A stretch of DNA of 62,027 nucleotides, from assembly GCA_910577325.1 (NCBI GenBank), contig CAJTMR010000020.1:1-62027 (forward strand). Direction: 5' to 3'. The notes below the pieces were generated by a model. It was given only the letters and a program-made list of their open reading frames with translations. It ran no database searches and was not told where the DNA came from. Position numbers and translations under genes: made by a program. Within the stretch, counting starts at the first letter, position 1. Every line of letters begins with the position of its first letter. This document shows, piece by piece, positions 43,216-52,857 of this stretch. The stretch comes from an uncultured Parabacteroides sp. Lineage in GTDB: Bacteria > Bacteroidota > Bacteroidia > Bacteroidales > Tannerellaceae.

Positions 43216-44712
43216 TTAATAACCCGGATTTTGAATGATCTTACCTTTACCTTCATTGATAACAGCTTGAGGAATTGCAAAACGTGTACGGATATCTGTT
43301 GAATTTTCACCCCGATCAATCGCCGACTGGATAAATTTGCCATGACGGATCAAATCGGAACGACGGTTTCCTTCCCACCAAAGTTCATGACCACGCTCCA
43401 ACAACACATCATCAAGGAAAGCCTGTACATTTGCATAATCGGAAACTTTTCTTGCCGGAAGTTTTGCACGTTCACGAATCATATTCAATAAATCGACAGC
43501 TTCCTGCGTCACGGCATTACCATTACGGACAATTGCCTCCGAAAGCAAAGTCACAACATCGGCATATCGATATACGATCCAATCTATTTGGCTACCGTCT
43601 CCCGTAGAGTTGGGGTCCTCTCCATATTTTACAGGAACAGCACCCTGACGATAAATTTCAGTATGATTCACTTTGTCAATTGCCTCATTAAAAATCACAT
43701 TGCCATCTGCATCAGTATATTTACCAACCAAAGCAGTCGTCAGACGATCATCACCTTTTTCAAAGGTATTATAAAATGCCCAAGGCACTTTATAACCATC
43801 CCAACGTTGGATAGATTTATTCTGTACAGGGAAGTTACTCGGCAGCGCATGATCATGCCATAATTGCAAACTGATACCTCTTTGTTCAACACAAGCGAAA
43901 ACAATTTCTTTGTTTCCCTCATTTTCCAACGTAAAAATATCAGCATATTTATCCATCAAGCCATAACCATAATCAGGCTTCATCAGTTCACGACCACATT
44001 CTTCCGCCTTGCTCCATTGTTCCGTCGCCATATAAAATTTCATCAATACCGTATATGCCAACCCTTTATCAAAACGTCCAAATTCGTCTTTTGATACTTT
44101 TTTCGGCAAGGCAGTACTTTCTATAGCAGTTTTCAATTCTGTCTCAATAAACGTCTTCATCTCTTCTTCGGAAGCACGAGGAACAACTACATCATTCAAC
44201 GGACTATTCAACTCTTCCAAAGTTGCTAAAGGCACCGGACCATAAAAATCGTATAACAGATAGCCTAACCAACCACGCCCTAAATGAATTTCCGCTTCAA
44301 AACGCGCTTTTGTATCATCGCTCATCGGCACGTTTTTAATACGGTCTTGCGTCAAAAGCATTTTACCCAAATCTTTGGCAAAATTCGTATAATTCATTGT
44401 CGAATAAGAATGATTCGGATCCCAATTGTGCTGTTGAAGCGGAATCCAAGCCACTCCACCCCAACAACAAGCTGCAACATCCGTTGTCATTTCACCAATT
44501 GTCTGAACACCTGCTGCGTTATTGAAAATGCCACCATAAGAATTATTTCTAAATGTGGCATACACATTCGCAGTCATCAAAGCCAAAGCATCTTTTTCTG
44601 TTTGAGGGAAAAGAGTCGTATTAATCTGGCTATAATCCTCCGGTTCCAAATCCGTGCAAGAAGTTGCAACCCCCAACAACCCTGCACATATATACATATA
44701 TATATTTCTCAT
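43216..44712 (-). CDS. SusD/RagB-family surface glycan-binding lipoprotein (PUL 3)
   Basis: A 498-residue lipoprotein with a short signal and lipobox (AGLLGVATSC, about residue 19). SusD signatures include EAEIHLGRGWLGYLLYDFYG near 140-160 (here starting at RFEAEIHLG) and the C-terminal VLLERGHELWWEGNRRSDLI near 445. It pairs with the SusC encoded 27 bp upstream to bind and import the PUL 3 glycan. A hairpin at 43166-43192 separates it from the enzyme genes. Confidence 0.95.
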   Translation of the reverse strand: MRNIYMYICAGLLGVATSCTDLEPEDYSQINTTLFPQTEKDALALMTANVYATFRNNSYGGIFNNAAGVQTIGEMTTDVAACCWGGVAWIPLQQHNWDPNHSYSTMNYTNFAKDLGKMLLTQDRIKNVPMSDDTKARFEAEIHLGRGWLGYLLYDFYGPVPLATLEELNSPLNDVVVPRASEEEMKTFIETELKTAIESTALPKKVSKDEFGRFDKGLAYTVLMKFYMATEQWSKAEECGRELMKPDYGYGLMDKYADIFTLENEGNKEIVFACVEQRGISLQLWHDHALPSNFPVQNKSIQRWDGYKVPWAFYNTFEKGDDRLTTALVGKYTDADGNVIFNEAIDKVNHTEIYRQGAVPVKYGEDPNSTGDGSQIDWIVYRYADVVTLLSEAIVRNGNAVTQEAVDLLNMIRERAKLPARKVSDYANVQAFLDDVLLERGHELWWEGNRRSDLIRHGKFIQSAIDRGENSTDIRTRFAIPQAVINEGKGKIIQNPGY

Positions 44713-44739
44713 TTCGTCTATCTTTTATAAATGATTTAA

Positions 44740-47700
44740 TTAAAACGTAATATCAACTCCCAAACTGAATGAACGTACATTCGGATAAGACCAATTAGCG
44801 GAACTGTCCGTTTCAGGGTCAATGCCACCATATGTTGTAAACATAAACGGATTGTTTACATCAGCATATACACGCAAGTTTGATAAAATATGACGTGTTG
44901 TCTTAATCGGTATGTTATATCCCAAAGTGATATTGCGACAACGGATAAACCATGTTTTCTCCAAGTAATAATCGCCTGTACCATAACTGCTGTATTGTTG
45001 AAGAAAACTTGGCAACGTTCCGGACGGATTCTGAGAACTCCATATATTTTCCGCTGCCGCCGGCAAATTATAACCACGCCGCAATTCTCCGGAAAGAGTT
45101 GACCAATTATTCTTATAATTCGAATTTAACAACATATTAAATTGTCCATAAAAATAAATATTCAAATCAAAATTCTTCCAACGAAGCGTATTATTCAACC
45201 CCATCATGAAACCAGGATCTTTACGACCATGAATTACCTTATCCGCATCATCCAATTTGCCGTCCGGCTTACCAGTCTTCAAAGGAATACCATGCTCATC
45301 TACTTTATAAGAACCGTCCTCGTTATATACAAAGCCATTTATATCCTTGATTTTCACCTGTCCCGGCAAAGCATTCGTCATCCAAGACACGTTTTCCCCC
45401 GGCTGTACAAGCCCATCAGACACATATCCAGAGTAATAACGCATCGGACCATCATAAGATTCCCAAGCACTTGGAACCCAACTTTCTATACGTTCCTTCC
45501 AATTATCACGATACAAAGAAAAAGTAAAATCGGATGTCCATTCGAAATCTTTAGTCCGGATATTATTGGTATTAACAGTCAATTCAACCCCTTGGCTAAC
45601 TGTTTTTCCACTATTCGCTACAATTTTGCCAACTTCATTATACGACAACAAAGGGCGATCTGCCAACAACCCGGAAACAATACGGTGAAAATATTCAGCC
45701 GTGATATTAATCCGGCTGTTGAAAAGGCCCAAATCCAAACCGGCATTCCATTCCTTACTGGTTTCCCATGTTAAAGCAGGATTGCCCAATTGAGTCAAGT
45801 ACACACCTTTAACAGAAGAAGAACCAAATATATTATTGTATCCGACCCCATAAAAACTCATCGCCTTATTACCGACATTCGAGTTACCTGTTTCACCATA
45901 GCTCAAACGCAATTTGGCATTTGAAACAACATCCCTCAGATTTTCCATGAAATTCTCTTCCGAGAAACGCCATCCCAACGCAACAGAAGGGAAATATCCC
46001 CACCGTTCTCCGTCGGCAAAGTTCGAAGAACCATCCGCACGCAATGAAGCGGTCACCAAATAACGGTCTTTATAAGTATAGTTCAGACGAGCAAAGAAAG
46101 AAGCCATCTTCGAACTGGAGGCATTTGACCCGACAGACGGTTTGTCCGCATTACCGGCTCCCAGATTATTATACAAAAAAGAATCCATCAAGAAATCATT
46201 GTTACCTGCGCTCAATCCTTCTTTGTCAAAACGCTGGTAAGAATGCCCCAACAAAGCGTTGAGACTATGATCTCCGAAAGATTTCAGATAAGACGCCGTC
46301 AACTCCATCAGATAATCGTTATTATCTTGCTGAGCAATGGTTGCAGCACCATTCTGCTTTTGTCCATATAAAGTTGTCGTAGGCAAATAAGTTTTACGTT
46401 TCTGATAGTTGCGGTCCAAGCCAAAGTTACCTTTGATATGTAAATCTTTAATCGGTTCGATATCGACGTAGAATGTACCAAGCAACCTATCTTTTGATGT
46501 TTTGTCTGTGACATCCAACAGGGATACCGGATTCGGCAAGAAAGCAGCATCCGGATTCATCGTATAATTTCCATTCTCATCCCGTATCGGCATAGTTGGA
46601 TTATACTGGGATGCCGCAACCAACAAACTCGCACCTTCATTAGCACCATCTCCCAACGGAACATTATCATACTGGCTTCTCGTTGCAGTCAAGTTCAGAC
46701 CTACTTTTACATATTTACTCAAACGCTGATCCAAATTAGCACGAAGTGAATAGCGATCCATTCCATTGTTCTTCACAACTCCATCCTGCAACAGGAAGTT
46801 ACCGGAAATCATATATTGAGTACTTTCCGTACCTCCATTAATCGAGACATTGTGAGATGTCTGGACCCCTGTACGAGTAACAGCACCCAACCAATCCGTA
46901 TTTGTCAAAGGATTGGCAATCTGCGAATCTGAATATTTAGGAGTATAGGCAGGTGCGCCCGATTCACTTGCCCCGCCATATATGCCGATTTTATTTTCAT
47001 ACATCCAAGCTTCGCGTGTATAAGCATTTGTCAAGCTCATGAAAGATGCGGCATCCAACATCTCATACGATCTTGCCATCGCTTGGACAGAAGCAGTCCC
47101 TGAATAACGTACGACCGGAGCACCTGTTTTTCCTCGTTTCGTTGTAATAATTATCACACCGTTACCGGCACGAGAACCATAAATGGCAGTAGAACTTGCA
47201 TCTTTCAATACCTCAACAGATTCGATATCGTTCGGATTGATTGAAGCCAATATGTTGTCTTGGCTACCCGATTCATAATAACCTCCAGCGACATCGCCCG
47301 GATTACTAACCGGGAAACCATCGATGATAATCAAAGGATCATTCCCTGCAATATCGGAAGAAGCAGCACCACGAATACGAAAATTCGTCTTACCACCCGG
47401 CTGCGCACTTACAGTATTCACCTGCAAGCCGGCCGCCTTGCCTGCCAGCACTTGTCCGACGGAAGCAACAGTTGAAACAGGACTGTCATCCATCTTGACA
47501 GAAGAAACTGCACCTGTCATATCCTTCTTCTTCATCGTACCGTAGCCGACAACGACTACTTCTTCCAAAGCCTGCGTATCTTCCTTCAACAGAACATTGA
47601 TGACACTCTGGTTCTTCACAGCGATATCCTGCGGAATGTATCCGATAAAGGAAATCTGCAAAGTCGCATTTGCCGGCACTTCAATGGAGAAGTTACCGTC

Positions 47701-48183
47701 CATATCGGTAGTCGTGCCGTTAGTCGTACCCTTCTGGATAACGTTCGCACCGGCAACAGGGCCGAAAGCATCACTTACAGTACCGGTCACCTTACGATCC
47801 TGTTGTGCGGCAGCAGTAGAAGGCAGAGCAGTTTCGGAAGTCAAGACAATGTGGCGATCCTTGATTGTGTACTTCAAACCGGTTTTAGCAGAAATAGCGT
47901 CCAAAACGGTCTGGATGTTTGCATTTTTTTCATTGATAGAGATCCTTTCATCCTTGTTGATCTCTTCCAGATTATAGAAAAAGAGGAACTCGGACTGCTT
48001 TTCGATCTGTTTCAACACTTTTTCCAATGTTTCATTCTTGGCTGAAACATTCAGAGTGGCAGTTTGTGCATAGGTGGAAGCAACCACGCTTGACAAACAA
48101 ACAGCCAACATTAACACGGTTAATTTCATGATTTTTATAGTTCTTTTCAAGTTAAGAGAAACAACTATATGTTTATTATTCAT
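44740..48183 (-). CDS. SusC/RagA-family TonB-dependent outer-membrane transporter (PUL 3)
   Basis: About 1147 residues from 48183 (MNNKHIVVSLNLKRTIKIMK), the usual start form in this family; ATGs at 48219 and 48129 are alternatives. Order: signal (LMLAVCLSSVVASTYAQ), STN domain (ETLEKVLKQIEKQSEFLFFY), carboxypeptidase-like domain (IQKGTTNGTTTDMDGNFSIE), SusC box EEVVVVGYGTMKKKDMTGAV, plug (PLIIIDGFPVSNPGD and STAIYGSRAGNGVI) and barrel ending DITF. The STN domain indicates coupling to the FecR/sigma pair encoded upstream. A hairpin (48251-48278) lies in the gap between fecR and susC. Confidence 0.96.
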   Translation of the reverse strand: MNNKHIVVSLNLKRTIKIMKLTVLMLAVCLSSVVASTYAQTATLNVSAKNETLEKVLKQIEKQSEFLFFYNLEEINKDERISINEKNANIQTVLDAISAKTGLKYTIKDRHIVLTSETALPSTAAAQQDRKVTGTVSDAFGPVAGANVIQKGTTNGTTTDMDGNFSIEVPANATLQISFIGYIPQDIAVKNQSVINVLLKEDTQALEEVVVVGYGTMKKKDMTGAVSSVKMDDSPVSTVASVGQVLAGKAAGLQVNTVSAQPGGKTNFRIRGAASSDIAGNDPLIIIDGFPVSNPGDVAGGYYESGSQDNILASINPNDIESVEVLKDASSTAIYGSRAGNGVIIITTKRGKTGAPVVRYSGTASVQAMARSYEMLDAASFMSLTNAYTREAWMYENKIGIYGGASESGAPAYTPKYSDSQIANPLTNTDWLGAVTRTGVQTSHNVSINGGTESTQYMISGNFLLQDGVVKNNGMDRYSLRANLDQRLSKYVKVGLNLTATRSQYDNVPLGDGANEGASLLVAASQYNPTMPIRDENGNYTMNPDAAFLPNPVSLLDVTDKTSKDRLLGTFYVDIEPIKDLHIKGNFGLDRNYQKRKTYLPTTTLYGQKQNGAATIAQQDNNDYLMELTASYLKSFGDHSLNALLGHSYQRFDKEGLSAGNNDFLMDSFLYNNLGAGNADKPSVGSNASSSKMASFFARLNYTYKDRYLVTASLRADGSSNFADGERWGYFPSVALGWRFSEENFMENLRDVVSNAKLRLSYGETGNSNVGNKAMSFYGVGYNNIFGSSSVKGVYLTQLGNPALTWETSKEWNAGLDLGLFNSRINITAEYFHRIVSGLLADRPLLSYNEVGKIVANSGKTVSQGVELTVNTNNIRTKDFEWTSDFTFSLYRDNWKERIESWVPSAWESYDGPMRYYSGYVSDGLVQPGENVSWMTNALPGQVKIKDINGFVYNEDGSYKVDEHGIPLKTGKPDGKLDDADKVIHGRKDPGFMMGLNNTLRWKNFDLNIYFYGQFNMLLNSNYKNNWSTLSGELRRGYNLPAAAENIWSSQNPSGTLPSFLQQYSSYGTGDYYLEKTWFIRCRNITLGYNIPIKTTRHILSNLRVYADVNNPFMFTTYGGIDPETDSSANWSYPNVRSFSLGVDITF

Positions 48184-48340
48184 ACTTTTGAATGTTTTTA
48201 AGATTAAACATGATCCCACGGCAATGGGAGTTTAATTGTTCACACCTTAGAAGAGAAGATCCGGCAAGATTTTCTCTTCTTTTTTTGTTTAAGACTAACT
48301 GGTATTCATTCCTTTTCTAAGATTGGCAATTTGTTTTTAT

Positions 48341-49327
48341 TTAAATTTCTGATATTGTTACGTGATGATCGTTGATCTCATACCGGATCGGGATCGACAA
48401 ATGGATAATTTCCATGATGTCCTTGACACTTTGTCCACGATAGAAAGTCCCGGTAAACGTGCGGTGGTTCAACGTTTCCGACTTGACAGTAAACTGCACG
48501 CCGTAAACATGGCTCAACCGGTACAGAATAGCTTCAAGACTTTGTTCGGGGAAATAATAATATCCGGTGGTCCACGAAACGAACCGATTGGCGTCGACCT
48601 GCTGCAGGAGGGCTGATCGCGTTTTTTTGTTATAGACAAACTGTTCGTTTGGCTTCAGGATTGTAGGATGTAATAAATTCTGCGTGATCAGCAGCACAGA
48701 GCCATCCAGCAGTGTCGTAGTCAGGAGCGAATCGGCCGGATAAGCGGTGACGTTGAACTTCGTCCCAAGCGCTTCGATAGTTTGTTCTTTTGTATTGACA
48801 ATAAAAGGCTTATCTTCCTCCTTGGCAACTTCAAAATAGGCTTCCCCTTCCAGATGCACGATACGATCGGATTTACCATAATGAGAATCATAGGAGAAAG
48901 AAGTCCGGGTTCCGAGGCTGACACGGGTTCCGTCTGGCAAGACAACAACATCCGCTTCAAGCCCATCTCCACCCACATAACGGGTAATCCGGCCATCATG
49001 TTCCCTTGAAGAAAAGATAAATACAGTAGAAGTAATAGCTGTGGCAATGATTGCCACAGCCGCATAAGTACTTATGCGGCTCAATAGAGAGAACCTTTTA
49101 CGCTGGCGAGACTTTCTCTTATTGAGAAGGCGAAGCCAGCTATCTTGTATTTCAGAAGCATCGCGGGAGGGAACACAGGCTTCATAAAGCGCTTTCGTCT
49201 CGAAAAACAATTTTTTATTCTCCGCGCTTCCATTCACCCAAGCATAAAAATCGTCTAAAGACCGACCTTGCAACCGTCCCTGCAAATACCCGATGATTAA
49301 TTCCGAATGTTCGTTTTCCATTTTCAC
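48341..49327 (-). CDS. FecR-type anti-sigma factor (PUL 3)
   Basis: A 328-residue protein. The cytoplasmic N-terminus (FYAWVNGSAENKKLFFE) is followed by a transmembrane helix (ISTYAAVAIIATAITSTVFI, about 85-105). The FecR domain has GDGLEADVVVLPDGTRVSLG and HLEGEAYFEVAKEEDKPFIV, and the DUF4974-type end reads YEINDHHVTISEI. An ATG two codons later is an equally good start. It should restrain the sigma factor encoded 186 bp upstream and relay signals from the PUL 3 SusC. Confidence 0.93.
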   Translation of the reverse strand: MKMENEHSELIIGYLQGRLQGRSLDDFYAWVNGSAENKKLFFETKALYEACVPSRDASEIQDSWLRLLNKRKSRQRKRFSLLSRISTYAAVAIIATAITSTVFIFSSREHDGRITRYVGGDGLEADVVVLPDGTRVSLGTRTSFSYDSHYGKSDRIVHLEGEAYFEVAKEEDKPFIVNTKEQTIEALGTKFNVTAYPADSLLTTTLLDGSVLLITQNLLHPTILKPNEQFVYNKKTRSALLQQVDANRFVSWTTGYYYFPEQSLEAILYRLSHVYGVQFTVKSETLNHRTFTGTFYRGQSVKDIMEIIHLSIPIRYEINDHHVTISEI

Positions 49328-49513
49328 TTAATTATTAGATGCAGATACAAAGTCGACACATGGTTAACTTGGTTCTTACATATACACAACGAACGGGAAA
49401 GAAAAAATACTCACAAGAAAAATGATTTTTTTATAAAAATCCATCACACGATTAAAAAACGGAACAACCGGCCTTCCCCTTATTGTCCATATTTCTTGAA
49501 AAAAGAAGCTTAT

Positions 49514-50056
49514 CTATAAAAGGAAGATAAGTAGGAACAGATTCGAACAGTTCTTACGCAGATAAAGGAGGGAACGATAAAGCTGGTTCTCGACCGTACG
49601 GACAGAGAGATCCAGACGTTCCGCTATTTCGGCCGCTTTCAGACCTTCGAGATAGGACATACGGAAGATTTGCCGGCTTCTTTCAGGCAGTTCGGCAACT
49701 TTTTTCATCAGCAAATCGAGCAAATCCTTTCGCATGAAAAGTTCGTCGGATGCCTCAAAGAAGTCAAGCTCTTCCAATTTTAACTGAAGGGCGCGGTGAT
49801 CGATGATCTCCTGCTCCATATTCATGCGGCGGAGACAATCCAGGCAGGCATTCCGGACGGAGACATAAAGCACCCGTTTCAGGTCATTCTCCGGGAGGCG
49901 GAACACCTGCTTGTCCCACAATTTCAGGAATACATCGTGAACAATATCTTCGGCAAAGAAACAGGAAACGAACTTCTCCGCAAAGCGCATCAACATCGGG
50001 GCATATTCCGTATAAATATGCCGGTATTGATCTATGTCCAAAGATGTATTCCCCAT
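49514..50056 (-). CDS. ECF-type RNA polymerase sigma factor (PUL 3)
   Basis: A 180-residue ECF sigma factor. Region 2 spans about 10-75 (YTEYAPMLMRFAEKFVSCFF, then AEDIVHDVFLKLWDKQVF). Region 4 carries MSYLEGLKAAEIAERLDLSV near 135-155, followed by RTVENQLYRSLLYLRKN. It heads PUL 3. A TATATTTG box (minus strand, 50062-50069) lies only 6 bp before the ATG, so either the mRNA is nearly leaderless or that box is not used. Confidence 0.93.
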   Translation of the reverse strand: MGNTSLDIDQYRHIYTEYAPMLMRFAEKFVSCFFAEDIVHDVFLKLWDKQVFRLPENDLKRVLYVSVRNACLDCLRRMNMEQEIIDHRALQLKLEELDFFEASDELFMRKDLLDLLMKKVAELPERSRQIFRMSYLEGLKAAEIAERLDLSVRTVENQLYRSLLYLRKNCSNLFLLIFLL

Positions 50057-50278
50057 ATCTGCAAATATACAAGAAAATCTAATTATTCATTAACAAACAC
50101 TTCATGTACGCCCGGCTCATCGAATTTTATCGGTTCGACCTTTCGGGTGACAGCATTCCTCCGATCACGCGCAAGAATTTTCGCGCCGGGATTCCGGACT
50201 GCCCGAAGGTAACGGTTTCGGAAATGTTTTTCGTTCAAATCACTTTCCAAATGTACGATTTATTTCCGTATTATTATC
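50057..50278. other. Gap between PUL 3 and repeat copy C
   Basis: Beyond the possible promoter box at 50062-50069 and a CAAA (TTTG on the minus strand) at 50094-50097, no feature is recognisable. The plus-strand frame across it has no support. Confidence 0.35.
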
Positions 50279-50807
50279 AAGGCAACCGCACCAAAGAAAG
50301 CATGACAGAGGCTGTTTTCCACGATCATTCTGTTATATATTTATATATGCAAAAACAGGGCATAAAAACACCTCCAACACGGCGGATAAACATCCCCGCA
50401 CCCCCGGAAAGGTCTCGTATAGACCCGGGTCTGCACCTCTCCCGCACCCGGGTCTCCGCGGTGGGTACACCCGGGTCTCAAGCAGCTCTGCAAGCCGTTT
50501 TTGACAAAAGAAAAGCCTGTCTTGATGAAAAAAGAAGCCGTTTTAACATATTCTGCACCTGTTCCCGGACGGTCTCTGTTTTTATCGTATAATTGATACA
50601 CAGGATGTTATCGTTTTTAACTATGATAGGTGTGATAGATGAATGATAGTTAAAAACGGCAACTATCATTCCATAATATATTGGTTTAAAATAATATACG
50701 GACGAATATGATAGTATGATAGTTGTTTTTGCAAAAACATTTATGTAATTGATCCGTATCAGTGGCAAAAACGGATGGACGCTTTATGATTTCGGTGCGG
50801 TTGCCCT
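50279..50807 (-). mobile_element. MITE-like element, copy C
   Basis: 529 bp bounded by AAGGCAACCGCACCAAAG (50279-50296) and TTCGGTGCGGTTGCCCT (50791-50807). The interior aligns with copies A and B (same orientation as B). It has three ACCCGGGTCT motifs at 50423, 50446 and 50469, again 23 bp apart, and the same 63-codon frame with a changed C-terminus. ATTATTAT occurs on both sides (about 50271 and 50811) and may be a target duplication, though it is low-complexity. The right end is 27 bp from the ribF promoter box. No transposase is encoded. Confidence 0.78.
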
Positions 50808-50834
50808 GCATTATTATTACTCACAGTTTTTATG

Positions 50835-50842
50835 TACTTTTG
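50835..50842 (+). promoter_or_regulatory. Promoter -7 box for ribF
   Basis: TACTTTTG is a perfect TAnnTTTG match, 33 bp before the ribF start codon. No -33 TTTG is evident; that region borders the end of repeat copy C. Confidence 0.6.
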
Positions 50843-50875
50843 TGTCACTATTACTAAGTACCTAAGACTGACAAG

Positions 50876-51802
50876 ATGATAGTTGTAAGAGACACGGAAA
50901 CATTAAAAGGGAAAAAACTGGTAGCCACTATCGGCTTTTTCGACGGTGTCCATCTGGGGCATCGTTTTCTGATTCGCGAACTGAAGCAAGTAGCGGAAAC
51001 CGCCGGGTTGCCTTCCGCCGTCATCACGTTTCCCCAACATCCCCGTGCAGTCCTGCACAGCGACTATCAGCCAAAGTTGCTCAACTCGTTCGAAGAGAAG
51101 TTGAACCAGTTGGCCTCCACTGGGATCGACTACTGCATCGTGTTGGATTTCACCCTCGAACTATCCCGCCTGACGGCAAAAGAGTTTATCACGACCCTAT
51201 TGGCAGGCCAATTGCATGTAGACACATTGCTGATCGGCTACGACCATCGCTTCGGGCATAACCGCAAGGATGGCTTCGAACAGTATGTAACATACGGCAA
51301 AACTTGCGGCATCCGAGTTATCAAGGCGAAGCGATACAGCGAAGGCGAAGCGGCCATCAGTTCGTCCGAAATGCGGAAACTCCTTGCGGAATGCCGGGTG
51401 GAAGAGGCAGCTCATCTGCTGACTTACCCCTATGCGCTGAAAGGAACTATCGTCAGTGGCTATCAGGTCGGCCGGAAATTAGGTTTCCCGACCGCCAATA
51501 TCCAAGTAGACGATCCCTTCAAGATTATTCCGGGTATCGGCGTATATGCCGTTCAGGTATATCTGAACGGTAAGCGCTACAAGGGAATGCTGTACATCGG
51601 CAACCGCCCGACTCTGGACAACGGGGACAATATCACACTGGAGGTAAACATCCTCAATTTCTCAGGTGATATCTACAATAACGAAATAACAGTCGCGTTC
51701 ATACAACACGTACGAGGTGACATCAAATTCAACACCCTCGACCAACTGATCGACCAATTGAAAAAAGACAGGGAGACGGTGGATAATATATTAACGGAAT
51801 AA
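50876..51802 (+). CDS. ribF: Bifunctional riboflavin kinase / FAD synthetase
   Basis: A 308-residue enzyme that phosphorylates riboflavin to FMN and adenylates FMN to FAD. The N-terminal nucleotidyltransferase domain carries IGFFDGVHLGHRFLI (residues 21-35) and DYCIVLDF, with SSSEMRKLL near 160 (the RSSxxR-type site reads ISSSEMRKLL). The C-terminal riboflavin kinase domain (about 185-305) has GRKLGFPTANI, GVYAVQVYLNGKRYKGMLYI and the TLDNGDNITLEVNIL region. Length and domain order are those of bacterial RibF. It heads a plus-strand operon: argE-like follows after 8 bp. Confidence 0.96.
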   Translation: MIVVRDTETLKGKKLVATIGFFDGVHLGHRFLIRELKQVAETAGLPSAVITFPQHPRAVLHSDYQPKLLNSFEEKLNQLASTGIDYCIVLDFTLELSRLTAKEFITTLLAGQLHVDTLLIGYDHRFGHNRKDGFEQYVTYGKTCGIRVIKAKRYSEGEAAISSSEMRKLLAECRVEEAAHLLTYPYALKGTIVSGYQVGRKLGFPTANIQVDDPFKIIPGIGVYAVQVYLNGKRYKGMLYIGNRPTLDNGDNITLEVNILNFSGDIYNNEITVAFIQHVRGDIKFNTLDQLIDQLKKDRETVDNILTE

Positions 51803-51810
51803 AACATATC

Positions 51811-52857
51811 ATGTACTACGACGCAATAGACCTATTAAAAGGAATGATTTCACGTCCTTCTTTCAGCAGAGAAGAGGGAGAAGTGGCGGATTTTCTCGAG
51901 CAGAACTGGAAAAAGGCCGGGTATAAGGTGAACCGCAATGGGAATAACCTGTGGATGGTCGCCCGGGGATTCAATATTAACAAACCGACCTTGCTGCTTA
52001 ACTCCCATATCGACACCGTCAAGCCGGTTTCGGGCTGGACCAAAGATCCGTTCCATCCGGAAGAGACGGAAGAGGAACGCCTATACGGCCTTGGCAGCAA
52101 TGATGCAGGCGCGAGTGTAGTTTCCCTATATGAAACATTCAGGGTACTATCAGGAAAGGAACAACCCTACAACCTGATCTTCCTGGCTTCATGCGAAGAA
52201 GAGATTTCCGGCAGAAACGGGCTGGAAAAGGTCCTTGCCGACCTCCCTCCCATCACATTCGCCGTTGTCGGCGAACCGACCGGCATGCAACCTGCCGTAG
52301 CCGAAAAGGGGCTGATGGTTCTGGATTGCGTAAGCACCGGCAAGGCCGGGCATGCCGCCCGAAACGAAGGGATCAATGCGATCACGCTTGCCATGAAAGA
52401 TATCGAGTGGTTCAACACCTACCAGTTCCCGGAAAAGAGCGATTTCCTCGGGCCGGTGAAAATGAGCGTCACGATGATCCGCGCCGGGATACAACACAAC
52501 ATCATTCCGGATCGTTGCGAATTTACCGTCGATATCCGGACGAACGAGTTTTATCCCAATGAAAAATTGTTTGAATTGATCAAGCCGCAAGTCGGCTGTA
52601 AAATAGAAGCCCGCAGTTTCCGGCTCAACTCCACCCGCACGGATTTGCAACATCCGTTCGTCCGTCGTGCCGTCATGATGGGGAAAAAGCCTTTCGGTTC
52701 ACCTACTTTGAGCGACCAAGCACTCATGCCTTTCCCCTCCGTGAAGATCGGTCCGGGAAATTCCGCCCGTTCCCATGCCGCCGACGAATATATCGGTCTG
52801 ATGGAGATACGGGAAGCGATCGATATGTACATCAAGCTGCTTGACCAATTGTCATGA
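51811..52857 (+). CDS. argE: M20-family deacylase, ArgE-like (acetyl/succinyl-ornithine type)
   Basis: A 348-residue zinc peptidase-family amidohydrolase. Metal and catalytic motifs: LLLNSHIDTVKP (about 60-72), LYGLGSNDAGASV (near 92-104), ASCEEEISGRNG (near 130, the catalytic Glu pair) and VVGEPTGMQPA (near 155). The C-terminal metal His lies in SARSHAADEYIG. Members in this phylum remove the acyl group from N-acetyl- or N-succinyl-ornithine/citrulline in arginine synthesis. The exact acyl group cannot be told here. It overlaps the flippase gene by 4 bp (ATGA), so translation is coupled. Confidence 0.85.
   Translation: MYYDAIDLLKGMISRPSFSREEGEVADFLEQNWKKAGYKVNRNGNNLWMVARGFNINKPTLLLNSHIDTVKPVSGWTKDPFHPEETEEERLYGLGSNDAGASVVSLYETFRVLSGKEQPYNLIFLASCEEEISGRNGLEKVLADLPPITFAVVGEPTGMQPAVAEKGLMVLDCVSTGKAGHAARNEGINAITLAMKDIEWFNTYQFPEKSDFLGPVKMSVTMIRAGIQHNIIPDRCEFTVDIRTNEFYPNEKLFELIKPQVGCKIEARSFRLNSTRTDLQHPFVRRAVMMGKKPFGSPTLSDQALMPFPSVKIGPGNSARSHAADEYIGLMEIREAIDMYIKLLDQLS

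Noticed and set aside
48251..48288. Hairpin between PUL 3 fecR and susC as a terminator
   Set aside because: The T-run is on the plus strand, where no gene precedes it. In the direction of transcription it has no T-run. It may be a structure in the susC leader.
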